Shown: positions 51,536 through 60,750, counted from the first letter of the stretch. The stretch is DNA of 64,000 bases from PALSA-968 sp964387075 (GCA_964387075.1 CAYLVB010000008.1:1-64000), one strand, 5' to 3'. Made by a program: numbers and translations. Notes: generated from the letters alone by a model not told the origin.

Positions 51536-52904
51536 ACTTCACTTCGATTGAGAAGAGTTTGTTCTTATCAACCTTGGTAACTGCTACGTTGTGATAAAGC
51601 ATTTTACTGATAGCTCCGTATGGCGAGCTGATCACTTCATCTTTCTCATTCAATCCTTCCGTCACCTGGATGAACTCATTATCCTGTATGCCGGTCTTGA
51701 TGAAAACGATCTTCGCTTTTCCGTCGCGCAGCACAAAAATGCAAGGACGGGGTTTTTTGTCTTTCTCTTCTTCCTTCTTATCCTTTTTATCATCCTTCAC
51801 CTCCACCTTCACGCCCTCTTCATCGTCTTCTGACATTTCCACCACGCTGCCAACAGGCTTTTGCAGGGAATCAGTTCGGGTTGTTACAGCCTGGATAGCA
51901 ATGGAAAGCACATTTTTTTCCTTGCGGGTCAATATTTCAACCGACGCGCTCATGCCCGGACGAAAAGCAACCGGGTTTTTCTCTGATACAAGATCAGCGT
52001 AAGATTCGCGTAATACGCGGATCTTTACGGTGTAGTTCGTTACCTGGTCGGCATTCATGCCGGTTGTATTGGCCGAGTTTGCAACTTCGGTAACAATGCC
52101 CTTGAACTTACGATCGTGGTAGGCATCTACCTCAATTAACGAAGTGTCTTTTAAATGCACGCGGATGATATCGTTTTCGTTCACATCCACGTTCACTTCC
52201 ATCTCGTTGAGGTCGGCCAGGCGCATGATCTCGGTTCCTTCCATGGTAATGGCACCCACCACGCGCTCTCCGCGTTTTTTATTGAGCTTGGAAACTGTTG
52301 CATCAACCGGCGCGTAGATATAGGTTTTCGAAAGGTTCGTATTCGCTTCCTTTAAAGAGGCCTGTACACTGTTGATGTTGTATTCGGCGCCTTTCACACT
52401 TTCTTCCAACGCTTTTACGCTGGCCTTGGCGCCTTCGTACTGGGCTTTTGCCGCTTCGAAATCCTGTTGCGAGATTACCTGCTGGTCGAACAGTTTTTTG
52501 CTGCGGTTGAAATTCGCTTCGGCGTTCACAAGATTCGCTTTGCCCTGCTCAAGCTGCGCGATCATATTCTGCATCCCGGCTTTGGTGCTATTAACCGTAG
52601 CGTTTGCGCGATCCAGAGCCGATTCGTAAATATCCGGTTTGATGCGACAAAGCAGGTCGCCTTTCTTTACACGGTCACCTTCTTTCACAAAAAGTTCAAC
52701 GATCTCGCCCGAAACATCCGAGCTGATCTTCACCTCGGTCTCCGGTTGTACTTTTCCGTTGGCGCTAACGATCTCAGTAATGTTACGCAGCTTGGGCATC
52801 TCCGTGCTCACTTCAATGCCGTCATCGCCCGAACAGGTCTTCATCGACACGATGATAATTACCAGCAATACAGCCCCAATGATGATCCAGACAAATCGTT
52901 TCAT
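51534..52904 (-). CDS. Efflux periplasmic adaptor (HlyD/MacA type)
   Basis: The 456 residues begin with an N-terminal membrane anchor (FVWIIIGAVLLVIIIVSM, 3-20). A split biotinyl-lipoyl domain (EVKISSDVSGEIVELFVKEGDRVKKGDLLCRI, near 60-92, and APVDATVSKLNKKRGERVV) is separated by a coiled-coil hairpin (about 95-200). A beta-barrel part follows (EVNVDVNENDIIRVHLKDTSLIEVDAY). Near 365-395 an unusual Asp/Glu/Lys block (SEDDEEGVKVEVKDDKKDKK and on) is inserted before the membrane-proximal end. It links an inner-membrane pump to TolC. No pump gene is present; the TolC-type gene is 89 bases upstream. Confidence 0.88.
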   Translation of the reverse strand: MKRFVWIIIGAVLLVIIIVSMKTCSGDDGIEVSTEMPKLRNITEIVSANGKVQPETEVKISSDVSGEIVELFVKEGDRVKKGDLLCRIKPDIYESALDRANATVNSTKAGMQNMIAQLEQGKANLVNAEANFNRSKKLFDQQVISQQDFEAAKAQYEGAKASVKALEESVKGAEYNINSVQASLKEANTNLSKTYIYAPVDATVSKLNKKRGERVVGAITMEGTEIMRLADLNEMEVNVDVNENDIIRVHLKDTSLIEVDAYHDRKFKGIVTEVANSANTTGMNADQVTNYTVKIRVLRESYADLVSEKNPVAFRPGMSASVEILTRKEKNVLSIAIQAVTTRTDSLQKPVGSVVEMSEDDEEGVKVEVKDDKKDKKEEEKDKKPRPCIFVLRDGKAKIVFIKTGIQDNEFIQVTEGLNEKDEVISSPYGAISKMLYHNVAVTKVDKNKLFSIEVK

Positions 52905-52993
52905 GTTTATTTACAATTTTTGTATTTACGATCTATTTATTCTGATACTTTTTAATTTTAAAATCGTAAATAATTAAATCGTCAATTTTATAA

Positions 52994-54397
52994 TTAAAGT
53001 GTTAAGGGTTTCCCCTGGTAGAAATCAAGTACCTTCAGCTTAAAGACAAAATCATATTTCGCGTTCAAAAGATCGGCCTGCGATCTTAAAACGCGATTCT
53101 TGGCGTTATTATAATCAAAGGCGCTCACGCTGCCCGCGTTGAACTTCTGTTCGGTAAAGGTGAATGACTGTTGTGCAGCTTCCAGTGCGGTTCTGGCAGA
53201 AGCATATTTGTTCAGGGCTCCGGTAGCATCTGCGTGAGCCTGTGCAATGGTCTTGAACAATTGCTGGCGCGTGATGTCGTAGGAATACTTGCTGTTAAGC
53301 ACCTGTAATTTGGCGGTTTTAATGCTGGCGTAATTGGATAAGCCATTGAATAAAGGAATGTTTAAAGTAAATCCAACACTTTTATTCACGTTGTTCTTGA
53401 ACTGTTTGCTCCACGAAGTAGGCTGCGTTTGAAAATCATAGACAGGAGTAAATACTGTATCGTAATTGCTCGTGTAGCCCGAAGGAACGAACTTCACCGA
53501 GGTTCCGATAATATCTTTGGCCAATCCCGAATAACCGGTACCAATGGTGCCATTCATGCTAAAGGTCGGACTGACACGCCCGCGCGCCACAGAAAGGTTC
53601 TTTTCTGAACTGAGCAAGGAGTATTCAGAACTTTTTATGTTGTGCTGGGTCTTCAGGGCGGTTTGGTAAATATCCTGCACGTTATACGCGGCAAGATCGG
53701 AAGCGATCACGTCTATCACCGGCTTCTCAATAGTAAATGTGTTAAGTGAGTCAAGATAAAGCAGCTGTTTCAGCGATAACATCGCCAGGATGTAATTGTT
53801 ATGCGCGGTTGTGTAAGTATATTCATCATTGGCCAACTGGGCTTTTATGTCAAATACATTGCTTTGTGCCAATGATCCGGCCTCGGCCAGTTTTTGGGTG
53901 CGCTCCACTTGCAGTTTACTGATATTGACCTGCTGCTGCGCCACGCTTGCCAGCTCGTTGGTGTAAATGACCTGCAAAAAAGCGGTAGCCACGTTCAAGG
54001 CCAGGTCGTTCTTCAATTGCTCCTGGTTTTCTTTGGCGGCCAGGTAAGCATATTGGTTCTTTTTAATGTTATTGTATTGGGCAAGGCCGCTCCACAAAGT
54101 GATCTGTGCCTGCGCGTAGAAGTTCTCGGATAGAACCGTGCTGTTTGCAAAGGTATTGGTGTAACGGTCAATGGTTCGCCCGATGTTATAGGTGTGATTG
54201 GCCCCTGCGTTCAGGGACGGTAATACATTAGCCTTGCTTTGCAGCACATTCACCTCGTTGATCTCGGTGTTGATCTCGCTTTGCTTCAGGTTCAGGTTAT
54301 ATTTCCAGGCATGATCAATACATTGCTGGAGGTTCCAGCCTGTTTGGGCAAACGCTGACGACAGGAAGAAAGGCAACAAAAACAGGATCTTTTTCAT
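52994..54397 (-). CDS. TolC-family outer-membrane efflux protein
   Basis: The 467 residues have signal peptide MKKILFLLPFFLSSAFAQ. The helical barrel repeats of the TolC family follow: WNLQQCIDHAWKYNLNLKQSEI at the start, NTYNIGR-like repeats, YTNELASVAQQQVNISKLQVERTQKLAEAGSLAQSNVFDIKAQLA mid-protein, and AFDYNNAKNRVLRSQADLLNAKYDFVFKLKVLDFYQG at the end. It forms the outer-membrane channel for the adaptor encoded 89 bases downstream. A minus-strand -7 box TAAATTTG at 54504-54511 lies 107 bases upstream of the ATG. Confidence 0.9.
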   Translation of the reverse strand: MKKILFLLPFFLSSAFAQTGWNLQQCIDHAWKYNLNLKQSEINTEINEVNVLQSKANVLPSLNAGANHTYNIGRTIDRYTNTFANSTVLSENFYAQAQITLWSGLAQYNNIKKNQYAYLAAKENQEQLKNDLALNVATAFLQVIYTNELASVAQQQVNISKLQVERTQKLAEAGSLAQSNVFDIKAQLANDEYTYTTAHNNYILAMLSLKQLLYLDSLNTFTIEKPVIDVIASDLAAYNVQDIYQTALKTQHNIKSSEYSLLSSEKNLSVARGRVSPTFSMNGTIGTGYSGLAKDIIGTSVKFVPSGYTSNYDTVFTPVYDFQTQPTSWSKQFKNNVNKSVGFTLNIPLFNGLSNYASIKTAKLQVLNSKYSYDITRQQLFKTIAQAHADATGALNKYASARTALEAAQQSFTFTEQKFNAGSVSAFDYNNAKNRVLRSQADLLNAKYDFVFKLKVLDFYQGKPLTL

Positions 54398-54503
54398 GTG
54401 CAGGTAAATTGTTCTGTAAGGTCACATGGAATAGCCAGGGTCCCCTGATATCTATGGATTGCGTTTGTGGCCATGGCTTATTTCATAACGTTTTAACGAA
54501 ACG

Positions 54504-54511
54504 CAAATTTA
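54504..54511 (-). promoter_or_regulatory. -7 box TAAATTTG upstream of the TolC-family gene
   Basis: Exact TAnnTTTG match on the minus strand, 107 bases ahead of the ATG at 54397, leaving an untranslated leader of about 100 bases without a clear fold. Confidence 0.4.
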
Positions 54512-54627
54512 CACAGTAAATCGATACAAAACATCCTTTTTGAGAGGCGGAAAAATTAAGGGTTCAGAGGTTACAAACTATGTTTACAAGTTTTTAAATC
54601 ACAATATAATAGCTAAGTATCCCGTTT

Positions 54628-54635
54628 TACTTTTG
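54628..54635 (+). promoter_or_regulatory. -7 box TACTTTTG upstream of the repeat protein
   Basis: Exact TAnnTTTG match ending six bases before the ATG at 54642, again predicting a transcript with almost no leader. Confidence 0.5.
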
Positions 54636-54641
54636 TAGTCA

Positions 54642-56381
54642 ATGAAAGCACCTCTTTTAATACTCTTTTTGTCATTTTTTAACATCCTTTTAGTGGCCCA
54701 GCCTAAGTACGAATACTGGGATGCCGATAAAAAGCAGGTAAGAAGTGAGGATAATTACCGCAAGGGCATTGCCCATGGCAAAAGCGCCATGTGGTACAAG
54801 AACGGCAAACCCCAAAAGATAGGCTGGTACAAGAACGGCAAGCAGGACAGCACCTGGAAGTTCTTTTATGAGGACGGCAGCCCTAAAGCGGTTGAGAACT
54901 ACAAAATGGGCTGGCAACAGGGCCACAACATGTATTATTACAGCAATGGCAAGCTATCGGCCGAAACTGTTTTTAATAACGACCGGCCGGATAGTACCTG
55001 GATCTCATATTGGAATGATGGAACGCTGAAGGGGCTTGAGAAATTTGAACAGGGCAAACCCAACGGAGAATGGAAATATTTCTATAAGAACGGAAAACCG
55101 GAGAGTGTTGGAAATTTTGAGAATGGCAGAAAGCAGGGAACGCTCACCAATTATTACGAAAGCAATGGCGCTGTAAGGTCGGTTGAGCGTTACTGTAAAG
55201 ACGTGCCCTGCGGGAAGTGGAGCGAGTTCTACGAGAATGGAAAGCCCAAATGGAACAAGGAATTCAAGGATAGTATTGAGTACCTGATGGACCTGTGGAA
55301 CGCGGAAGGAAAGCAGTCGATCATCAACGGAACGGGCTATTTGATCATAGCAGGCGAAGACGGAAGATCCAGGGCGCAGGGACCTTATGAGAATGGATTA
55401 CGGAACGGTGTATGGAAGTTCTACTATGAGAACGGAAGAATGGAATATTCAACTACGTATAAAGACGGGAAAGTAAGCGGACCTTACAAGGCCTGGTACG
55501 AAGACGGGAAGATCAAATCGGAAGGAATTTATCGGGATGGAAAGAAGGACAGCCTTTGGGTGTTTTATTTGCCGGATGCCGGGGGAAAGGAAATGGAAGG
55601 CACTTTTAAGAGCGGGTTGCGTGAGGGAACCTGGACCTATTATTTTGAAGGCGGTAAAAAAGAGAGTGAAGGAAATTTCAGCAATGATAAACAAAATGGA
55701 ACATGGAAGTACTGGTATAAAACCGGTGAGCTGTGGAAGCAGGGCAATTTTGAGAATGATATAAGAACAGGGACATGGACAACCTGGTATGAGAACGGCA
55801 AAAAAACGCAGGAAGGAAATTATGTGAAGGGAGAGCCCGATGGCTTGTGGCAATCGTGGTGGGATACCGGGGCGCCAAAGGATAAGGGCTCATATAAAAA
55901 CGGTAAAATGGTTGGTTTATGGGAAGGATATTTTAGAAACGGCAAACCCAATTACCTGGGCAATTATGAAGATGACAAGAAGAACGGGCATTGGCAATAC
56001 TGGTTTGAAAAAACGGGTAAGCTTAAAGAGGATATGAACTATGTGTTGGGTATCAAACACGGAAAATACATTCTGTATACCGAACATGGCTTCACTGATT
56101 CAAAAGGAAAATACCGCCGCGGTAAGCAGAACGGGAAATGGGAATATTATCTTGAGACCGGCGGACTTAACCGTATTCAGAATTTCAAGAACGGGCGTTT
56201 ATCCGGCGAAAGTAAGATCTGGCAACCGAATGGAAAGTTGCAGGCTGTTATGAACTACAAGATAATCACCGATAAGCGTAAAGGGCACGAACAAAGCGTT
56301 CCGCACGGAACCTGGATCACCTACGATAAGAATGGAGTGGAAATGAGCCGCGTTCACTATACTAACGGAGTGAAAGATTAA
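54642..56381 (+). CDS. Secreted MORN/YwqK-type repeat protein (about 22 repeats)
   Basis: The 579 residues have signal peptide MKAPLLILFLSFFNILLVAQ. The rest is a run of about 22-24-residue repeats with the pattern G-x-W-x-x-[YW]-[YF]-x-[ND]-G-[KT]-x-x-x-x-G-x-[YF]-x-x-G-[KR], for example GKSAMWYKNGKPQKIGWYKNG and GTWKYWYKTGELWKQGNFEND. This is the beta-hairpin repeat shared by MORN proteins and the so-called YwqK antitoxin family. No toxin gene is adjacent, so an antitoxin label is not justified. It is probably a periplasmic or surface solenoid. Its stop shares bases with the convergent KirBac-like gene. Confidence 0.8.
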   Translation: MKAPLLILFLSFFNILLVAQPKYEYWDADKKQVRSEDNYRKGIAHGKSAMWYKNGKPQKIGWYKNGKQDSTWKFFYEDGSPKAVENYKMGWQQGHNMYYYSNGKLSAETVFNNDRPDSTWISYWNDGTLKGLEKFEQGKPNGEWKYFYKNGKPESVGNFENGRKQGTLTNYYESNGAVRSVERYCKDVPCGKWSEFYENGKPKWNKEFKDSIEYLMDLWNAEGKQSIINGTGYLIIAGEDGRSRAQGPYENGLRNGVWKFYYENGRMEYSTTYKDGKVSGPYKAWYEDGKIKSEGIYRDGKKDSLWVFYLPDAGGKEMEGTFKSGLREGTWTYYFEGGKKESEGNFSNDKQNGTWKYWYKTGELWKQGNFENDIRTGTWTTWYENGKKTQEGNYVKGEPDGLWQSWWDTGAPKDKGSYKNGKMVGLWEGYFRNGKPNYLGNYEDDKKNGHWQYWFEKTGKLKEDMNYVLGIKHGKYILYTEHGFTDSKGKYRRGKQNGKWEYYLETGGLNRIQNFKNGRLSGESKIWQPNGKLQAVMNYKIITDKRKGHEQSVPHGTWITYDKNGVEMSRVHYTNGVKD

Positions 56382-57307
56382 TACTTCTCGAACTCGTCTA
56401 ATTTTCTAAGATCGATCGTTACTTTATTGCCACGCTGGGTGCGTTCCAGGGGTTTGAACTTCGCGTTCTCCACGATCTCATGTCCTTTATAAGAACTGCG
56501 CGAGTAAACCGTTTGAGAATACGTATCGTTAATCGCTTTGAAAAGGATCAGGAATTCGGCATCCGCTTTCATAAGATCTTCGCGGGTCATTTTGTACATG
56601 GGGCTCTTATCATCGATTGGATGCACGATGGTCCAGCTCAGGGCCATGAAGCTTATCTTTTCGATCTCGAGGGTTAAGGGCAGGAATTCACGCTGGTTGG
56701 TGCTTAGGTTATTTTTTACCAGGATCACTTTCACTTCTGTTTCTATCAACTCGTTCTGTGTTGTGTTTGCCACACGGAACATGAAGCCTGTTATGCCTTC
56801 ATAAGGAGCGATGAGGCAATTTTCGGTATAGCGGATATGCGCGCGGGGCCGCGAGAATCGGCCGTATAAAATACCGGTGGCCAGGGCAAAGCCCAGTAAT
56901 CCGCACATCGATTCAATGGCGGCAATGCTGCTGGCGGCTGTACTTTTGGGATACACATACCCATAACCAACGGTGGTTAAGGTTTGTGCGCTGAAAAAGA
57001 AGAGTTCCAAAAAATCACGAGGCTCATCGGTATGCGTCAGGTTTCCAAAGCTGTCTGTACCCAGCATGTAATACAACGTAGCAAAGAACACGTTGATCAA
57101 AAAATAACTTAATAAGACCAACAGTATAATGCGTTTCCAGCTCATGCTGATGAGGGAGTGGAAAATATCTATCCTGCCGAACCAATCGCCATCCAGCCGG
57201 CGTATGTTCACGCTGCCATCTTTATTTAAAAAGCGGGTGTGTTCCTGGTAATCCTTGGTTCCAAAACCAAAGCCGGCCTCGTCCTTCTTATTTTTTTCTT
57301 TAGCCAC
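56378..57307 (-). CDS. KirBac-type inward-rectifier potassium channel
   Basis: The 309 residues run from GTG 57307. A slide helix and TM1 (RIILLVLLSYFLINVFFATLYYML, 59-82) precede a pore helix with selectivity filter TTVGYGY (111-117), then TM2 (SIAAIESMCGLLGFALATGILYG, 127-149) and a C-terminal immunoglobulin-like cytoplasmic domain (about 155-300: MFRVANTTQNELIETEVKVIL, SWTIVHPIDDKSP). This architecture is specific to Kir/KirBac. The GTG overlaps the metF stop by one base (TAGTG). An ATG 66 bases earlier lies inside metF and would add a basic, non-conserved stretch, so I reject it. Confidence 0.85.
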   Translation of the reverse strand: MAKEKNKKDEAGFGFGTKDYQEHTRFLNKDGSVNIRRLDGDWFGRIDIFHSLISMSWKRIILLVLLSYFLINVFFATLYYMLGTDSFGNLTHTDEPRDFLELFFFSAQTLTTVGYGYVYPKSTAASSIAAIESMCGLLGFALATGILYGRFSRPRAHIRYTENCLIAPYEGITGFMFRVANTTQNELIETEVKVILVKNNLSTNQREFLPLTLEIEKISFMALSWTIVHPIDDKSPMYKMTREDLMKADAEFLILFKAINDTYSQTVYSRSSYKGHEIVENAKFKPLERTQRGNKVTIDLRKLDEFEKY

Positions 57308-58260
57308 TAAAAGATCTCCTTGGCAACGCGACGCGTGGTTTCGGATGTGCCCATCGTATAGAAATGCAGGCATGGGACTTTAGCCTTGATCAGCTCTTTG
57401 CATTGCTGGATAGCCCATTCGATACCCACTTCTTTCACCTGTTTATCATCTTTGCATTTGTCCACTTCCTTGTAAAGTTCAATAGGAATGTCCATGTGGA
57501 ATATCTTAGGAAGGCCGGTAAGCTGTTTTTTCTGGGTGATCATTTTCAGGCCCGGGATGATGGGCACCTTTATATCATTATCCTGGCAGTGCTTCACGTA
57601 TTCGAAATACTTCTTGTTGTCGAAGAACATCTGGGTAACCACGTATTCTGCGCCGGATTCCACCTTCGATTTCAAATGTTTCAGGTCGCTGTACATATTG
57701 GGGGCTTCGAAATGTTTTTCGGGATAACCGGCCACGCCTATGCAAAAATTGGTGGGTTCGGCATCTTTCATTTCTTCATCCATGTATTTGCCAATGTTCA
57801 TGTCATTGACCTGTCTCACCAGGTCCAGGGCGTAGTGATGTCCGCCTGGCTCAGGAACAAAAGCCGGTTCAGTCTTAATAGAATCTCCACGCAGGGCCAA
57901 TACATTATCAACACCTAAGAACTGAAGGTCAATTAAGGCATTCTCTGTTTCTTCTTTGGTAAAGCCTCCGCAAATGATGTGCGGCACGGCGTCAACATTG
58001 TATTTGTTCATGATCGCGGCGCAAATACCAACGGTACCTGGACGTTTACGAATAGAAACTTTCTCCAGGAAACCGCCTTCGCGTTTTTTGTAAACGTATT
58101 CTTCGCGGTGGTAAGTAACATCCACAAAAGCAGGCTTGAACTCCATCAAAGGATCGATCGAATCGTAGATCGACTGGATGCTCTTCCCTTTTAAGGGCGG
58201 CAGGATCTCAATGGAAAATAAGGTCCCTTTACTTTGCTTCAGTTTTTCGGTGAGCTTCAT
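57307..58260 (-). CDS. metF: 5,10-Methylenetetrahydrofolate reductase
   Basis: The 317 residues form an FAD TIM-barrel enzyme that makes 5-methyl-THF for methionine synthesis. Seen: FSIEILPPLKG (15-25, with the catalytic Glu region), DVTYHREEY, VPHIICGGFTKEETENALIDL, GVDNVLALRGDSI, FCIGVAGYPEKHFE, YVVTQMFFDNKKYFEYVKHC and IPIIPGLKMITQK. The length and order match MetF. Its stop codon overlaps the start of the potassium-channel gene. Upstream, TACCTTCG at 58279-58286 is a one-mismatch -7 box. Confidence 0.94.
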   Translation of the reverse strand: MKLTEKLKQSKGTLFSIEILPPLKGKSIQSIYDSIDPLMEFKPAFVDVTYHREEYVYKKREGGFLEKVSIRKRPGTVGICAAIMNKYNVDAVPHIICGGFTKEETENALIDLQFLGVDNVLALRGDSIKTEPAFVPEPGGHHYALDLVRQVNDMNIGKYMDEEMKDAEPTNFCIGVAGYPEKHFEAPNMYSDLKHLKSKVESGAEYVVTQMFFDNKKYFEYVKHCQDNDIKVPIIPGLKMITQKKQLTGLPKIFHMDIPIELYKEVDKCKDDKQVKEVGIEWAIQQCKELIKAKVPCLHFYTMGTSETTRRVAKEIF

Positions 58261-58313
58261 AATAAATAAATAGAGTGCGAAGGTACGAACTAAGTTTTAA
58301 AGCCAAAAAAGGC

Positions 58314-60704
58314 CTAAAAACGCAGGTTGGCCTGCACAATAAAGGTGCGCGGAGGCTCTAAATAGCCCGGCCGCGACATGAACTCGGTGTTCAGCACATT
58401 ATTGATGAGGAAAGAAAGTTTGAAATGCTTGCTGAAATCATAACCCATGCGTAGGTCATTGGTCCAATTACCTTTGTTGTGCGTGGCGCGGTATTCTTTG
58501 AGGCCGGGCAGGATATAGAGGAAATCGCTGTAGTAAAAGCTGGTGTTTGGGTTAAGAATATCGTAGATCAGCGGCTTTTCAAAACGATTATCTATATTGG
58601 CCATGAAACTGCTGTAGCGTATGCTCCAGCCTATGGAAAACCCTTTATAACCCAGCTGAATATCGCTTTTGTAAAGTATTTTATTGCGGTAGCGCAAAAG
58701 GCCGGTCATTACCGTTCCGTTCGTGTCAACTGCCGGGTTGAAATCCGGGTTCACGGGATTGGTATAGGTATAGCCCGTAAGCAAAGCAACCTGTATAGGG
58801 CCGATCTTCCCGGCTCCATTCAAAGAAACATCGATGCCGGTGATGTTCGCTCTTCCCACGTTACGTGATCGGAAACCTACGTGCTTTAAAAGTTCGGCTA
58901 CTACATTATCAGCCGCGTAGATATCCCTTTTTTTGCCGATCGTGTCGTATTCAAAAATGAAATCGATCATGTTGTAGTAATGGGTCACGAATCCAGCTAC
59001 GTCAATGAACCCCTGGAAGTTGGCGATCTTGAAGCCGTGTTTGATGCCTATCTCGGCGCTCCAGCCTCTTTCGGGTTGCAGGGATGGGTTAGGGAAGATG
59101 TTCAAGCCGCTTCCGCTCACCGAAGTGGAAATATATTTCTCTGCCACAGAAGGGAATCGATAACCCTGCCCGAACGAACTGCGAAGGAAAGTATATTCCA
59201 GCAATTGATAATTCAATCCCGCCCTGAATACGGGTTGCACGGGGAGATTATTGCTTTTAATATCATTCAAAAAGAAGAACCCGCCTTTTGTTTGCGAGGT
59301 ATCCACTTTAAAGTACTCAGCCCGCGCTCCTACAGAAGCTGTTAAGCGATTAAAGAATTTTTTATCTGCCTGCAGGTAGACGGCGATGTTCTGCCCCGAA
59401 TGTGTGCCGTATAACGAATCGGCCAGTACTTTTTGTCGCATTTCTACCGCGCCGGCAGTTAAGGTAATTCCCGTGAAACGTTTTTGCCATTGCAGTTCTT
59501 TGTAATTTAAAATGGCAACCGAATTCTGGTGTTTATCATTATCGTTATCGGTCAAAAAGGTGCGGGAGCGAAAACTGATACGCCCGGTTTTTTCATTGGT
59601 GTAAACAATATAGGGATCGAGATTTGCGCGAAAGTTATTGTAGCCCTGTATGGTGCTGTCTCGCGGCTCAATGGGGGTAGAATCGTTCTTCCAGATGAAG
59701 AATAGTCCGCCGGTGGTGCGCATCATGGTTCCATTCACACCCACTGAAAGACCCCGCACCTTTTTAAAATTATAGCGCAGGTTCATGTTTCCACGCACCC
59801 GTTGTTCATCGGCACTCTTACGAAAACTCTCGTCATTGAACAATTGCCCACCCAAAACAAGGTCAAATTGCCCAAGTTTTTGCGCGTGCGAAAAAGTAGT
59901 GGCCTGGTAGCCGGGATTTGACTTATTGCTCTTTTTCCACCAGTTCCAATTGGGGTTTCTCGGATTACCGTAAATACCTGTGTAAGTGATGATCTGGGTC
60001 TCGGGCTTGTCGCGCGCGTACTTGGTGCGCATATTTATTACGCCGTTGAGCGCGGATGAGCCGAAGAGGGCAGAGGAAGCACCTTTGATGATCTCCACCT
60101 GCTCCATGTTCTCAATGGGAACATAATTCCATTTGATGTCGGCCGCGTCGGCGCTGATCATGGGCATTTCGTCAACCAGCATAATAACGCGGCTGCCGGC
60201 CCCGTAACTGTATCCGCTGCCTCCGCGAATGCTCACTTGGCTGTCGGTGATATACACGCTGGGCACCTGGTTCATGATCTGGTCGAGCTGTGCCACGCAT
60301 TTGTTCTGGATGAGATCCGGTTTAATGACCTCCATGGAAACCGTTACGTCCGACAGTTTTTGCTCGTATTTTCCGGCCGATACTACTACTTCGTCCAGTA
60401 CCTGGTTAGAAGGCTCAAGGTCAATGTTTAGGAATAAAGTGTCTTTCTCTACTAATTCAACTTCCTTCTTAAAGGTTTTGTAACCGGCAAGGTTGGCTAT
60501 AAGGGTGTGTTTGCCGCCGGTGGCTGTGAGGATAAAATTACCGTCTACATCGGTGAGGGTGTTCATATTGCCTGCGGCCACGATCACGCCGGGCATGGTC
60601 TCTTTATTGTCCTTATCGCTTACTTTTCCTTTAACGAAACTTTGGGCGGATAAGATATGTGTACAAAAAAAACAGGAAGAGAAGAGCAGGAAATGTTTCA
60701 CCAT
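58314..60704 (-). CDS. TonB-dependent receptor
   Basis: The 796 residues have signal peptide MVKHFLLFSSCFFCTHILSAQ. A carboxypeptidase-like regulatory domain (22-105: FVKGKVSDKDNKETMPGVIV, LIANLAGYKTFKKEV) is followed by a plug (115-235) with VPSVYITDSQVSIRGGSGYSYGAGSRVIMLVDEMPM and IEIIKGASSALFGSSALNGVI-type strands. A barrel ends in FIVQANLRF with a terminal aromatic residue. No SusD partner lies nearby, so siderophore, vitamin or metal uptake is more likely than glycan uptake. The substrate is unknown. Confidence 0.9.
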   Translation of the reverse strand: MVKHFLLFSSCFFCTHILSAQSFVKGKVSDKDNKETMPGVIVAAGNMNTLTDVDGNFILTATGGKHTLIANLAGYKTFKKEVELVEKDTLFLNIDLEPSNQVLDEVVVSAGKYEQKLSDVTVSMEVIKPDLIQNKCVAQLDQIMNQVPSVYITDSQVSIRGGSGYSYGAGSRVIMLVDEMPMISADAADIKWNYVPIENMEQVEIIKGASSALFGSSALNGVINMRTKYARDKPETQIITYTGIYGNPRNPNWNWWKKSNKSNPGYQATTFSHAQKLGQFDLVLGGQLFNDESFRKSADEQRVRGNMNLRYNFKKVRGLSVGVNGTMMRTTGGLFFIWKNDSTPIEPRDSTIQGYNNFRANLDPYIVYTNEKTGRISFRSRTFLTDNDNDKHQNSVAILNYKELQWQKRFTGITLTAGAVEMRQKVLADSLYGTHSGQNIAVYLQADKKFFNRLTASVGARAEYFKVDTSQTKGGFFFLNDIKSNNLPVQPVFRAGLNYQLLEYTFLRSSFGQGYRFPSVAEKYISTSVSGSGLNIFPNPSLQPERGWSAEIGIKHGFKIANFQGFIDVAGFVTHYYNMIDFIFEYDTIGKKRDIYAADNVVAELLKHVGFRSRNVGRANITGIDVSLNGAGKIGPIQVALLTGYTYTNPVNPDFNPAVDTNGTVMTGLLRYRNKILYKSDIQLGYKGFSIGWSIRYSSFMANIDNRFEKPLIYDILNPNTSFYYSDFLYILPGLKEYRATHNKGNWTNDLRMGYDFSKHFKLSFLINNVLNTEFMSRPGYLEPPRTFIVQANLRF

Positions 60705-60717
60705 GTAAATTCTTGGT

Positions 60718-60725
60718 TATTTTTG
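60718..60725 (+). promoter_or_regulatory. -7 box TATTTTTG upstream of dprA
   Basis: Exact TAnnTTTG match, 25 bases before the TTG start at 60751, in the divergent gap to the TonB receptor gene. Confidence 0.45.
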
Positions 60726-60750
60726 TAGGCACAATATAAGAATTTTTCAT

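Noticed and set aside
54642..56381. Repeat array as a CRISPR or DNA repeat region
   Set aside because: The repeats are protein-level, vary at DNA level and have no fixed spacers; no cas gene is present.
54642..56381. Toxin-antitoxin module
   Set aside because: The YwqK-like repeat alone does not show antitoxin function; there is a signal peptide and no adjacent toxin gene.
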